Source of the DNA: Undaria pinnatifida
Lineage: Eukaryota > Sar > Phaeophyceae > Laminariales > Alariaceae
Length of the DNA: 64,000 nt
NCBI GenBank assembly: GCA_012845835.1
Contig: JABAKD010000002.1
Coordinates: forward strand, 496,001-560,000
Reading direction: 5' to 3'
Position 1 is the stretch's first letter. Each line of letters starts with the position of its first letter. The notes beneath the pieces are model-generated. The model was not told where the DNA came from, searched no databases, and was given only the letters and a program-made list of their open reading frames with translations. A program made the position numbers and the translations under genes. Shown one piece after another: positions 34,186 to 46,100 of the stretch.

Positions 34186-35756
34186 CTAGTGGCCACGACC
34201 TTGAATCCCGGACAAGACCCGGACGACTACTTACGAATACTTCCTCCGGCACCCCCTCCTTCGCGACCAAGTGTAGAATATGGGAAATCTCATTACACGG
34301 CCAGAAAGGTTAAGGGTGTCATGGTTCGAGGACTAACGGAGGACTACAACGATATCAAGCTCGTGATGTGCGGGGATCGTTCATTCGACATCGACCCATG
34401 TACCATGAGGCACCTGTACCTCAATGATCTGTCAGGAAAAAACCCCAAGGAGAGTAGAATAGCTGGCTACCGTTCAGACATGGTAGCTGAATGAACCAAT
34501 TCTTGACCGCAATCAACCGGTCTGCCGTCATTGCAACATACCGGGATACTCTCGGAAGGGTTGCGTCTTGCTGCTCAAAAGCAGGAAGGAAGAGCAATAG
34601 TCATTCCTATAAACGACGCAAGGCTGTTTCGGAAGGCGCCGCCGGGAAGAAACGGCTCTCCATCCACACTTCTGCCACCAACAATGACGCTCGGCGCAGG
34701 AGGCTGGGACACATTGACCCCTGAAATGCGGACGTGCATCGCCGCAAGGACGGCAACGGCATCAACTAACTACACCGGGACCACTTCGGGATGCTCCACC
34801 TGCGCTTTGGGGAAATCTCAACTAATAGCCCACACACAGACTATTCATCAGAAAAAAAAGCCCATTGAACTAGTAAAGAACGAGCTTATGGGCGGCTGAC
34901 TCTACGATACCCCCGCTCCAAAAAAAACAGTGATCATCTTTAACGAACTTTTCATGGTTGCTCGACCCAATGAAGGGACATACTATATAAAACAAAGTAT
35001 CTACATTTATTTTGTGTGCAAAGGTCTATCTATCGATTACGTCGGGGCGTCAAGGGACATCGTATTTCAGGTGATACGATCTGGAGCTGGTTCTGAAACC
35101 GGCGATTTCGTCAAAGAAAACATGGGGGGCCAACCTTAGAACGACTCGGGGCCTATCATCCCGGTGGCGAAAGGGGGATATTTGTACGTCGCTGAGTTCA
35201 CTGAACACCTCAATGAAGAATATGTTCCCACGAAAACTCCAAGGTCGAAGGTATTGCTTCATTGCGCCCGGGGAAAATGACACAAATTGCTGTTCGACTA
35301 GGACTCCGCATTGAACGCTTACGAGATTGCTCAAGGACGGAAGTTTCCCCGCATCCTGTGGGGAGAAATGTTCTCCACCTCTACCTCCATTAGCAACAGA
35401 ACGCCGCATTCCGCATTGAGCGCAGCAACGCTCTACTTCAAATGTACAACAAGGACGAAGATATGACCGTCCTCTCCGCCGTCGGAGCCAGGGTGTTCGT
35501 ACACGTTGAAACACATACGCCTTCACTAGGGGGCAAAGCGTGGGAAAGAAAGCTCTGCGGAATTAGCCACAATAGTAGAGCACATCGCTTTTACAACGCG
35601 TCGAAGAAGGAGACTATCGCGGAACGTCAAAACGTCAGTTCTTTGGAAACACCACACATCATGCCCATGCCGGATAATGGGATCGACCCAAGTACAAGAA
35701 AATTAAAACCATTATTGGACTGCACTTTCATGGTCCCACCTTCTATGGATAATTAA
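34186..35756 (+). pseudogene. Decayed Ty1/Copia-type retrotransposon, gag and integrase region
   Basis: Protein fragments in several frames are in Copia order. A gag-like piece (LVATTLNPGQDPDDY ... LTEDYNDIKL ... TMRHLYLNDLS) lies at 34186-34494. A GAG-pre-integrase piece (NYTGTTSGCSTCALGKS ... IELVKNELMGG) ends at 34899. The integrase start (GPIIPVAKGGYLYVAEFTEH) is near 35145. The C-terminal integrase part (TPHSALS, then VGARVFVHVETHTPSLGGKA ... SSLETPHIMP) covers about 35375-35670. Frameshifts, stops and about 245 bp of foreign sequence split it. No reverse transcriptase, RNase H or LTR pair was recognised. It is non-functional. Confidence 0.8.
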
Positions 35757-38700
35757 GCTCTTTTGGCGCGGAGCGCAAGAGTACATATCACAGGACGACA
35801 GGGCTGTGTCTTGGCAACTTATCACGTTACCCACACCTACGCTCATGAGCTCAGCAAGAGCTCGGAGTCAGCATCGCTTGACAATCGGGTTGGTAGATGG
35901 GCCGATAAATGTATGTGTGTTTCCAAGAAAGAGAGGGGCAGAGTTAACTTGTGCTTGTACTTGCAACCGACAATATACAGACAATAGTGCACAGTGATCG
36001 TCATTATTATTAACAAAAAACGACGACGAAGCGAGACAGGAAGACGACCGAGTTCATACCCCAAAGCCTAAACTTGCGTCAAACACACACTTGAACGCAC
36101 CCAACGCACCCGAACCAAGCCCCCCGTAACCAACATCCTTACTCCGTTGCATGATCCCTTTCCATCCCTCTTCATCCCTCTTCACCTTTTTTCATTCCGC
36201 TTTATGCTTCTTCCTCCTTCTTCATCTGCCAAACTAAACTATGACCAAGCTGTCCCCCGCAAACTGGAAAGAGTACCTTTCACCGAAAACGCGCTGTCCA
36301 TTTGGTTCGCTCTTCTCCAAACGCCAGCGAATCCTTTACACACTACACACACTGCTGTTGCATACGTCGTGAAGTGGGGAACAATAACGACTCCGCCCAC
36401 ACCCCAGTGACACTGCTTGTTACAAGGGATATATTGACAGCCCCCCCGGTGGTCTGTGCCGCCCACGCGTTTGCACTCCCCGCCGAACTCTCTGGTGGCG
36501 TTGTTTTCTCTCAGCCTCTTATCTTGGGGACTGAGTTCTAACTGTAAGGTGCAGGCTGCCCCCTTCGCTTGTGAAAAAAAAAAAAATGTGGTATTTTTAA
36601 GGCCGACTAGCATCTTGTGCCCGCAAGTAATACAATGCTGACGATTGCGGGAGCGCTTGGTTTCTCTGGTGACAGGACCACCCTATTGCGTCGCCTGTCC
36701 TCCAGTACCCTGAGTCTCTAAAGTCGGATCAAGGAACTGAAACGAGGGTGCTCCGAAAACCCAAGGTTCCGCCATAAAACCTGCAGTTCCTCCAATATCT
36801 ACAGTACGGAAGTTGCGCGAGGTTGATTTTTGGTGGGCTCATTGTGTGCCCGAGCTGGCCGTAAGGTTTTCTTGACTTTGATGTGGTCGTGGTGCCAGAA
36901 TCGCCGCCGGTGTCAAGAGGGACATGGGTAGTTTGCGTTGTCAGTCGCAGAAAGATCATGCTATAGAACCACGTTACCACTATAAAACTATAATAATCGC
37001 AGACTATTTGCAAGCGACTTGCCGCTGAACTTGTGGTCGCAACCCTAAAGGTGTTAAAGCGGCCGTGTAACTACCGTCAATCGGGGATGGATCTAACACT
37101 ACGCTGGCGTGCCTGCTGTATCATTGCTAAACACAGGTAGTAACTGCTCAAACTCGTTGAAGAACGTGACAACCGGTTGGATGGGTCTTGAGTCGGAAAC
37201 AGCGCCAGCACTACGTAATCGAAGCAGCTTTGGAAGCACGTTGGAGGCGTCCACCTTGAGCACGACCCTGTCGACTTACTGCTAAGCGTCGTTGAATGAA
37301 ATCCTCGCGCGTCTATTTACTCTGAGAATGCAACCACAGAAAACAAAGCAATTTCGGTTAAAAAAATGTCAACTATAAAGCTTCGCCAGACAAAGGACGG
37401 ACCCTAAACCTTCCACAAACATTATCGCATCCTTTGTCCTCATTGAATTCGCCCAAACACATCTCGCCCTCCACTCCTTGGACTAGCTGGTCGAATTTTG
37501 GCACGGGTGCTCTCTCCATCCCACTGCAAACAGGTAGTTTGCTGAAAAGTAAATACCATTGTATCCGCTGTACGGATCATCGAAGCACTCGAATCCGTTT
37601 CCCGCTGTCGTTTGAACAAGCGCCAGCCCCTATTCCGCAATATCCTGATGGAGTAGTATTTCACCTCTGGATCGTGAAACATTCTCGAATGCGCCTGCGC
37701 GAAGGCGTCGGTTGACGCGACAAAACCCATTGGGTACACCACGTTCGCACAAACCTCCGCTACCACGTCGCGGTGAACTGCAGAGTTCCGAAAAAAAAAA
37801 AGAGGTCCTGGACGAAAAACGGAAACTGTGACAGTACCCTCCGCATCCCATCCTTGGACCGATTCCGCAACCCGTACCTTGCAGTTTTGGAGACGGCAAG
37901 CACAACTAGAGAACGGCGGTAAACACGAGGAGGAGGGGTCGGCAGCTTGTGCTAGGAGAAACGGTTGTGCGCGCGATTAGTTGCTTCTGCGGCAAGTAAG
38001 AAAATAATATCACAAAGCACGCTGAAAAACAAACCACCTTGGGCTTCCTTTCTTTTTGTTGTTCTTTCCGTAGTTTCGGCATTTGTAGAAGTAGTCCATA
38101 AAATCGCAACAGAAACCCGTAGAACAGCCCTCCGCGTCAGCCTCTGCGTCCGTCCCTTGACACCCACGTCTCTTGTTCTCTTGCAACGCGGACAGGGCGG
38201 CCGTCTTTCTGGTAAGCCGCGAGGGTGAGTTTGCTCGGGCACCCAGACGAACACGAAACGGAGGTGGTCGTCGCCAACGTTGACCTTGTTGCGTCATCAT
38301 GGGATCGGAAGGATGCACCTACAAGTTGTTGTATGGATCCGAGCCCGTCAGTTTTTGCCTGCCGGCCTGTTGGAAGATCTCATGCTTGATGTGTGCGAGA
38401 AATTCCTCCTGCGACGTCGAAGACACCTCCTGGTATACGAAGTACCGAGACATGAGCGGAGCGGCCAGACGTGTCACAACGTCTGTACCCCAGAAAGAAC
38501 GACAGTACCGCCTGCCTCCGTATACCGGAACGAGAGCCTACGAGTACGTAGCATTGCAAAGTCTACTGTATGTGCATACTGACCAGGATGACTAGCCTTG
38601 AGTGTCCATCTATTCGTGAACGTACACTAGAGCAAGCTTATATCTAGAGTAAACATCATACACCAGACCACAACAGTAGGGTGCGTAACTTAATACTGCT

Positions 38701-39003
38701 GTACTATAGTAACTCCTGGACGTGGAGGAAGCGGCGGTTCACCACAAGGCAGCATCTTCTCGTTGCCCGTGTCGTGAATCATGCCATGCTGATGGTACTC
38801 GTCGATTTCCAGGGTAATAGGAAGGCAGACTGAATTTTACCATTTACGTGGAGAGCACACAGAGAAAGTCGCGGGCCGTTGTACTGAAGTTATTATGGTG
38901 CAGAACGCACCTTTTCTAGAAAGAAACAAGCCCGACGAGCCAAGGGCGCACATTGTTTTTTTTCGACAACTACGTACCAAAACATTTATTTCCCCCTTCC
39001 ACA
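35757..39003. other. Intergenic stretch without a confident gene
   Basis: Holds pyrimidine-rich sequence (36145-36235), poly-A runs near 36574 and 37791, and open frames that I cannot assign. The minus-strand frame at 37440-37766 (HRDVVAEVCANVVYPMG ...) is preceded by an acceptor-like CTGCAG and could be an exon of an unidentified minus-strand gene or a transposon remnant. No reverse-transcriptase motifs of the Copia element were found downstream. Confidence 0.45.
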
Positions 39004-39036
39004 GGGGGGGGGGGGTACGAAGACCCCCCCCCCCCC
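39004..39036. repeat. G12 / C13 foldback
   Basis: A run of 12 G, an 8-base spacer, then 13 C. It can form an all-GC hairpin or a quadruplex. Confidence 0.95.
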
Positions 39037-39226
39037 ATTACGCCACATAATTTCCTATGCAAACAACCCTCTATACTAAATCATATATAATAAAAGGGCA
39101 GGGGGGGAGGGGGTACTATAGAGCAGACACGCAGCCCCCTGGTCGCGCTGCAGCAGCCTGCGTACCAGCAAACGCACAGCGCAGAGCAACGGAGAAACAT
39201 GGAGAGAGCAAGAGAGAGTGGTCACA

Positions 39227-39592
39227 ATGAGCACAGTCTCCACGGGCAAGGGACCCCTGCTACAACCCTCCTTCGGCAAGGCAGCTTTGCTACAAAGCGT
39301 CCGCGGAAAGCCAGCCGATGGCGAGGACTTTATCTGCTGCTGCGGGACCAACCTCGGTGACGGTTCAGGAATGGACGAGGGCCAGGCCATTGAGCATGAT
39401 GAGTGTTCGGCACAGCACAGAGAGGGAGTGTGGAGGCATGAGGGCTTTGGTGTGATATTGGAGGGTATCGTGTGCCTGGTACCTCGCATCAGCAGCAGCA
39501 GCGGCAACCACTGGAAGACAAAACTCTGGTTTATCATACATAAAAGTGCTCACCATCGAGCAGTGTGTGTCGTGCTGCCTCCTCCCCAATAA
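39227..39592 (+). CDS. Unassigned 121-aa open frame
   Basis: ATG at 39227, stop at 39590-39592. A TATA-like 'catatataataaaagg' lies about 140 bases upstream. The protein (MSTVSTGKGPLLQPSFGKA ...) has a CCC cluster and an acidic middle, and no domain I recognise. It may be a chance frame in GC-rich DNA. Confidence 0.25.
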   Translation: MSTVSTGKGPLLQPSFGKAALLQSVRGKPADGEDFICCCGTNLGDGSGMDEGQAIEHDECSAQHREGVWRHEGFGVILEGIVCLVPRISSSSGNHWKTKLWFIIHKSAHHRAVCVVLPPPQ

Positions 39593-39668
39593 CTGACAAC
39601 ATCAGCAGTAGCAAAAGCCTAGCCTTGGCAGCAGCACCACCAGCAGCAGAGCAGCAATACCACAAACG

Positions 39669-39947
39669 GTGGCCGCATGGCATGATCAAAATCGCCAAAG
39701 AAAAACACGCACGAAATGCGAACCAACCAAGTTACTCCGCGTCCCTGTTGGTCCCCGCCCGCCTTTTGCACGCGAGCGCCTTTTGCATGCGAGCAACGCA
39801 CTGTTTTTGCCTGACGGAAAAATCGCCGCGAAGACCAGCAGCGGCAACTGGGTGTACAAGAAGTGCAAGCGCGATTTCAGACTCAATATAGACCAACTGA
39901 GCCGGACCCACGTGGAGACTCACGAACAGTCGCTTCAACACAAGTGA
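39669..39947 (+). CDS. Unassigned open frame with a C/H-rich C-terminus
   Basis: The last 30 residues (NWVYKKCKRDFRLNIDQL ... HVETHEQSLQHK) faintly resemble a zinc-finger-like CxxxF ... H ... H end, but a Cys pair is not complete. Possibly a transposon-derived exon; low certainty. Confidence 0.22.
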   Translation: MAAWHDQNRQRKTRTKCEPTKLLRVPVGPRPPFARERLLHASNALFLPDGKIAAKTSSGNWVYKKCKRDFRLNIDQLSRTHVETHEQSLQHK

Positions 39948-40214
39948 GGACTTGTTAGGACAGCAGTTGATGCATTCCCTAGCACAAGCAGTTTCGAAGA
40001 AAAAAAAACGTCATCTGTGAGAACGACAGATTGAATGGTTGAAGCTCACCCTCGCCCGAGCTGCGTGGTACATTGGATCTATGTTTCATTCATGATATGG
40101 TGTCTGTGGAATATATCTGGTTGTTAATACACTCCTTCACAATTTTTACGGGAGGTCGTTCTCGCGTGATCAGCACTTTGGGAACTGCCACGCTGGGCGT
40201 ATTTTAGTCGAGCA

Positions 40215-40757
40215 GTGTATGAGGCTGCAGGCCTTTCGATGTGTGTTTGTGAAAAGCAGGAGCAAAATCGTATTTTCTTTCCACGGCTGATCAACTGCTA
40301 TTGCTCATGTCGCAAGTTGCATGTCGACCAACGTGTGTCGATAGGGGTGCTAGTGCCGCGGCGGCGGTGGGGAGCGGGCGCACATGCTGGATTTTCCAGA
40401 CCGAAGAGCGCCACGGACGGCGCGAAGGAGTCGCCGGTGTTGATGGACAGTAGTAGCGGCGGCGGCGCAAGCGGTGACGCTGACGTGGTGGCGACGGGAG
40501 TTGTGTGCAGGCGTGACGGTTGGGCGGGCGCGAACAGTGACGCCGACGTGGTTGCAATGGGAGTTGTGAACGGGCTTGAGGATTGTGAGGGCGCAGGCAT
40601 TGATATGGATGGTGTTTTCTCCGAAGCTGCAGACGGGAGTGGTCCCGCCGATAGGACGCTTGTCCACGCTCCCATCTACTGCACAGGGGTACGCCCGGCT
40701 GTCCGGGAGCCTGTTCTCCAACACTACCCATCAACTCTCCATGGTATTGGCAACTAG
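40215..40757 (+). CDS. Unassigned 180-aa open frame with internal repeat
   Basis: The middle has an imperfect duplication (GDADVVATGVV / SDADVVAMGVV). The region is GC-rich and three minus-strand frames are also open (for example 40298-40675, Ser/Thr/Pro-rich), so coding strand cannot be decided. No homolog recognised. Confidence 0.25.
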   Translation: MYEAAGLSMCVCEKQEQNRIFFPRLINCYCSCRKLHVDQRVSIGVLVPRRRWGAGAHAGFSRPKSATDGAKESPVLMDSSSGGGASGDADVVATGVVCRRDGWAGANSDADVVAMGVVNGLEDCEGAGIDMDGVFSEAADGSGPADRTLVHAPIYCTGVRPAVREPVLQHYPSTLHGIGN

Positions 40758-41189
40758 GGGGTGTCGTGGGAGGTTCGGATACACCCGAATCGCGGGTCTC
40801 TCCACGCGGTGCCAACTGCCTCTCACGGCATCTTGAGCCCAGTCTGTGCGGGAACGGTGGAACAACCAGGAGGCACGTGCGCGCCGTGTTTGGACATCAA
40901 GGGCACGAAGGCTTACAGGGTTTCGTGCCCAAGCGCGGCGCTTGCCCACCATTGATTATTTCTGACTACATTGACCACCTTGCATTGACGCAAGGATTTA
41001 CATACCTAAATAACCTAAAGTACAGTTAAAAACCCCTTGATCTTGCAATGTTGGCTTGCTTGCCAAGCCTCATTGTTAACGCAAGAGTGTGCAGTAAACC
41101 ATCCACGAGGGCACAGCCAAGAAACAAACCACCAAAAAAACAAACAAAGTAAAAAAAAATAAAAAAAAAATAAAAAAATGCGTCTCGGG

Positions 41190-41335
41190 TCGGGGGGGGG
41201 GGGGGGAGAGGCGGGGGGGGGGGGGGAGAGAGGGGGGGGGGGGGGGGGGGGGGAGGGGGGGGTGAGGGGGGGGGGGGGGGGGGGGAAGGCGGGGGGGTGG
41301 TTGGGGGGGGGGGGGAGGTGGGGGGGGGAGGCGTA
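41190..41335. repeat. G-rich tract, about 145 bp
   Basis: Runs of up to about 20 consecutive G on the + strand with rare A, C or T. Pro- and Gly-rich open frames here are artefacts. It may form G-quadruplexes; run lengths may also be sequencing-limited. Confidence 0.95.
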
Positions 41336-42309
41336 CGGGAGACCATTTCTTGTGCGCCCTCGCCCGAGCCAGAATTTCTAGTTCTTACTACTCTACCTGG
41401 TAGGCTTGACTCTAGGTGTCCTGCACTATACCTGGTACAGGACACCGACATAGTGCACAGAAAATGACAACTAATAAGAAACAGGGTAATGAGGAAACCA
41501 GACTATTGATAGCAGGGCATCAAGAGTTCGGAGCAGTTTTGCCGACGTATAGGTAGAACGCACCGTTTCCAAAATATAATGCACAGGCGGGGTCGTACTT
41601 TTATTGTTTCTTATGCGGCGTCCTGCGCTGTTAAATGGTACCTGGTACGCCAGTACGCCCGAGAGTACGGGCTGTTACCTGGTCACGTCTTACTGTACAC
41701 CTGGTTTGACATCCTCCAGTAAAAATATGTATCCAGTACAGGACGCTATTGATAAAAAGAACCGTTTTTTTTCTGGGGGTAGCAAGAAAGTCAGACTGCC
41801 ATTGAACGCAAGTAAAAAAGTCGCAAACAGTCACGATACGCTGACGTTCGTGTAGAACGTACTCCTCCCCAAATAAGAAACCCAGCCCTGGAGCTTCTTT
41901 TTCTCATTATGATATTAATAGATATCCCGCAGAAACACGTTACTCGAGCATTGTCGGTGGCAGCCTTCAAAATCCAAAGAAAAGGCACTTGCAACCGGAA
42001 GTAGACATACGTACGTATACCCACGTATCTGGTATTTGCTCTGGTGTACATATCGTAGGGAGCTGCGCCGTAGGGGGTGTTAACTAAAGTACAAATATTG
42101 AAGCACTAGACGTAACACCCCAATCAGCCCCCGAACGGCCTGCTTTTTAAAAGATATAGTCTAGACTATATTTAATCTCCGGCTGGTGTGATGGGGAAAA
42201 ATTTTCCAGGTCAAGGTCACACAACAACAAAACAATTACGCGTATTTCCATACACCACGTGTGTCGTGTAAATTTTTACGGTGGGAAGCGTTGAATGAAG
42301 TAAAAATAT

Positions 42310-43007
42310 GGAAACACGACGTATCTTAACAATACCCCGAAAAGCCCCAAACGGCCTGCACGCGGAGGTACCTTATCGAGTTTTCGACTAACACGGTTGA
42401 CACACTCTCTATAAATTGTACCAGTCTATACCTGGTACAGTACGTATTGTTATTATTGTACCCTAACCCTAACCCAACGAAAGGCGCGAAGCGAAATCGA
42501 AGCAAGCCTGTGAAGCCTGATCCATCTTCTGTCAAATTGAAAATTACAAAAGTACATTTTTCTAGTATACGTGGGGTGTCCTGACGTTATATCCAGGTAG
42601 AGGTCAAATGTCCCTGGCACGGGTACACGAAAATCTCCATAGAATTCAATAGTTATCCCTGCCACGAGGTGACTAAAAATTAGACAGAATAATTACACTC
42701 TGCTGTAACCTGGTACCTCGTACCTGGTATGTAGTTATCTCTCTTCCAGTTATTGCAGTCTCCCCTCTACAAGAGGTATATACGACGACTGACACGCAAT
42801 ACGCACGAGGTAAGGAAGGACTTGAAGCAACAGCTGTGAGATTGGACCACTCCTCGCTTTTCCGGAGAATGGCTGCGCCCGCTCTATTGCTGACTCTTCC
42901 TCGTACCCCCCTCCGCGCCCGCACTCCGCCCGCACCCTACCCCGCACGTAATTGTAACAACAGTTGTTCGACACTACTGGCTGCTGATGATACTGAACAA
43001 AGCTACA
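42310..43007 (+). promoter_or_regulatory. Upstream flank and probable 5' UTR of gene B
   Basis: Aligns with gaps to 2700-3339. Shared words include 'aagcctgtgaagcctgat', 'gcgcccgctcta', 'ttgctgactcttcctcgta' and 'aaagctacaatg'. The 3' 180 bases are best conserved, which suggests a shared core promoter and leader. A second partial copy of its start occurs at about 42115-42160. Confidence 0.5.
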
Positions 43008-43157
43008 ATGAAGACTGCTGTCGGGCTGGTGGCGGCCCTGGCATGGGCGCAAGCCTTTGCTGCTGCTCAGACGACTTACAGCGTGGCAGACTGCTCCGAG
43101 CTCGAGGCGTTATCTCCCTTCGCAGAAGATGCTGTCGTCGACTTCGCTGCATCACCG
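43008..43157 (+). CDS. Gene B exon 1: signal peptide
   Basis: 150 bases, donor GTGAGT. Differs from A by H15Q, T19A and E27A. Confidence 0.9.
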
Positions 43158-46100
43158 GTGAGTTTGTACGAAAATTTACTATTAATATTAGACTGGTCTA
43201 TACCAGTGTTATTTTTGCCAACTGTAAATATTATATTATAAAAATTAAAATACACTCCAGCTGTGAGATCGAAGATTTCGTCGAAACTCATCTTTGCAAG
43301 CTGTGTGTGATACTCCGATCGCGCGCATTACGAGTTGTGTGTCCTCATTAAGGATATAGGTCGGCGACTCCCCTTACAGCTACAGTGTAGCTATCAGGGT
43401 CAACAGGATGATTTTAGTCAGTCTGTGCGCGGAAACTATAAAACCCGTATATAAATAGTATCATCACACTCCAGCTGTGAGATGGAAGATTTTGTCGAAA
43501 CTCATCTTTGCAACCTGTGTGTGTTACTGCTCCGATCACGCGTATTACGGGTTGTGTGTCCTCATTAAGGATATAGGTCGGCGACTCCCGTTGGAACTAC
43601 AGTGTAGCTTATCAGCAAATGTAATGTATTTGTAGCTACGTATAGGATGCTACAACTGTCTACAAGGTTTATTGGATCACACGCATTGATTTTACCTACA
43701 ACATGTACTGTCGATACACTTTTGTCTACATATTTTATCAGGTAAACAATGCAATACGGTGCATGCAGCAATGATATACCAGGTATTCTTGATAGGCACC
43801 AGGTTATACCACATACACATACTCTGCTCTAACCACGAAATGGCCTTGATGCTGCTGTATTGTGCAAGATATATCTCTGTCTCACGTACTCGTCGTGTGT
43901 GATCACAGAGCTCGTCTCTCATGGAGATATTGGCGCACACACTATTAATATCAACACATTATTATTAATAGTCGTGCCGTGTTACAAAAATATAAATACA
44001 CTCCAGCGGTGAGATCGAAGATTTTGTCGCAACTAATCTTTGCAAGCTGTGTGTTACACTCCGATCGCGCGTATTACGGGTTGTGTGTCCTCATTGAGGA
44101 TATAGGTCGGCGACCCCCCTTAGAAGTACAGCAGTGTCGCTTATCAGGGTCAACAGGATGATGATAGATAGCCAGTCTGTGCGCGGAATCTACAAAACCA
44201 GTTTTTGAGGGGGACAAAATCTGACAGCTGTGGAAGGAAATGCTTCAGTTTATAAGGTGGTGTAGACTAAAGTCCACTGTAAGTCGTGTAGTCTAATCGG
44301 TGAGGGGAGGGCGGAGTTTTTTATCACAGCTGACGCGATTCGTCCCTCCGCAGGCCCTGAAACATACGAGTATAAGAAGTGAAATCGGGAGTCAGCCTTC
44401 GATGTGCCAGATCCATTATGGTGCTTACGTCTCACTACTCGAGCCGAGAAAACCCCACTACGTATGCCGCTTGCCACCCAGGAAAGACTACGGCGTGTAT
44501 ATTACACTTAGTACCTGTCACTAGGCACACGCATGTCAGACACAAGTCCCAATTAGAAAACAAAACAAAGAAAAGATGGCAAGTACCAGGTACCGGCCAC
44601 GTTCTACAGTACAGTAGTAGTAACAGTAGATCGAAGGGTACGGTCACCGATCTACAACCGCAACGAGGACATACGCTCCCCATATCATAGCACGCGTGAT
44701 CGGAGCACCGGCTAACCCGTATCACACTCGGCTTTTCAACGCATGGGCTTCGACGAGATTCTATATCTCAGATTCTCGACGATATCCGCTTGCCTCCAGA
44801 TCTGCTCGCAGCAGCTTCAAGCATACCTGGCATTTGCTGCTGCTCTGTCACCACAAAACAACGGGACTGGAGACCTGTCTGGGTTCCAGACAGATGTTTT
44901 GCTGGGAAATCCTGATTGGCTAACCTGATGGAAAAACGCAAGAATCGAAAATGTACCTCAGGTAAAATTAATCTTACCAGTTCGCGATACCGTATGTTGT
45001 CGTTGTTGTTGGTGGTGGAGTGTTGTTCTCGACTAGCATAGACTAATCAAGTCCGTGGTCACAGGACAGGCTCCAGTCACTCTGGAGGAGAGGAATACCC
45101 CAGGGAAAAACACAAACAAACCAAAGGTGTGTCGCATGCATATATTACAGCTGACGCAACCCATGCCTCCGCCAGAAACATATAAATAAGGAAATCGAGA
45201 GTCAGCCTACGATGTGCCAGGTCCATACTGGTGCGCGTGCGTATCACTACTCGCGACTAGAAAAAAACGACTATAGCGCTTGCCACCCAGGAAAGACTAC
45301 CACGTATATATTACGCGTCCTACCACAACACATTCGCATGTTAGACGCAAGATTGAAAAAAAGAAACAAAGAAAATAGAAAAAGAGAAAGGAAAGGAAAG
45401 GAAAAAAAAAGAAAAGACAAGAAAAGCAAAGCAAGAAAAGACAAGACAAGAAGGGGATCCTGAAGAAAGTGAAGGAAAAGAGGAATAAATACTCATACTA
45501 GTACCCTCTATGAGCCCAATGCCGTCTCTAGTCAGTTCTCAGGGTCTGCTAAACCGCTTGCTACCCAGGAAAGACTACCACGTACATATTACGCGTAGTA
45601 CCTACCACAACACATTCACACGTTCAGACGAATGATTGGAAAAAAGAAGCAAAGAAAATAATATAAGAGAAAGGAAAGAAAAGAAAAGAAAAGACGAGAA
45701 AAGCAAAGCAAGACAAGACAAGACAAGAAGAGGAAGAAAGGAAATTAAAAGATGGAAAAATTGTCGCACTGCCAGTACCCTCTATGAGCCCAATGCCTTT
45801 TGTCAGTTCTTAAGGGTCTGCTAATAGCAGACCTTAAGAACTGACTAAAGACGGCATTAGCAGACCCCAAGAATTGACTAAAGACGGCATTGGGCTCGTA
45901 GAGGGTATCACGTGCATCAATGGCACTGAAAATAGAACGCAAGAAGGCGAAGAAGTCCGGGCAGCCTTACGCTAACTTGTGACGGCCATTGGAAAGCCGA
46001 CAAATTTCAAGACGATGATGGCCAGACCAAGACTTCAGTCTCTGGGGAAGGACGCCCCTCCTCACCCCCCCCCCCCCCCCGAGCCCCCCGGCTGCTTAGC

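Noticed and set aside
41100-41451. Proline-rich minus-strand frame
   Set aside because: It translates the G-rich tract.
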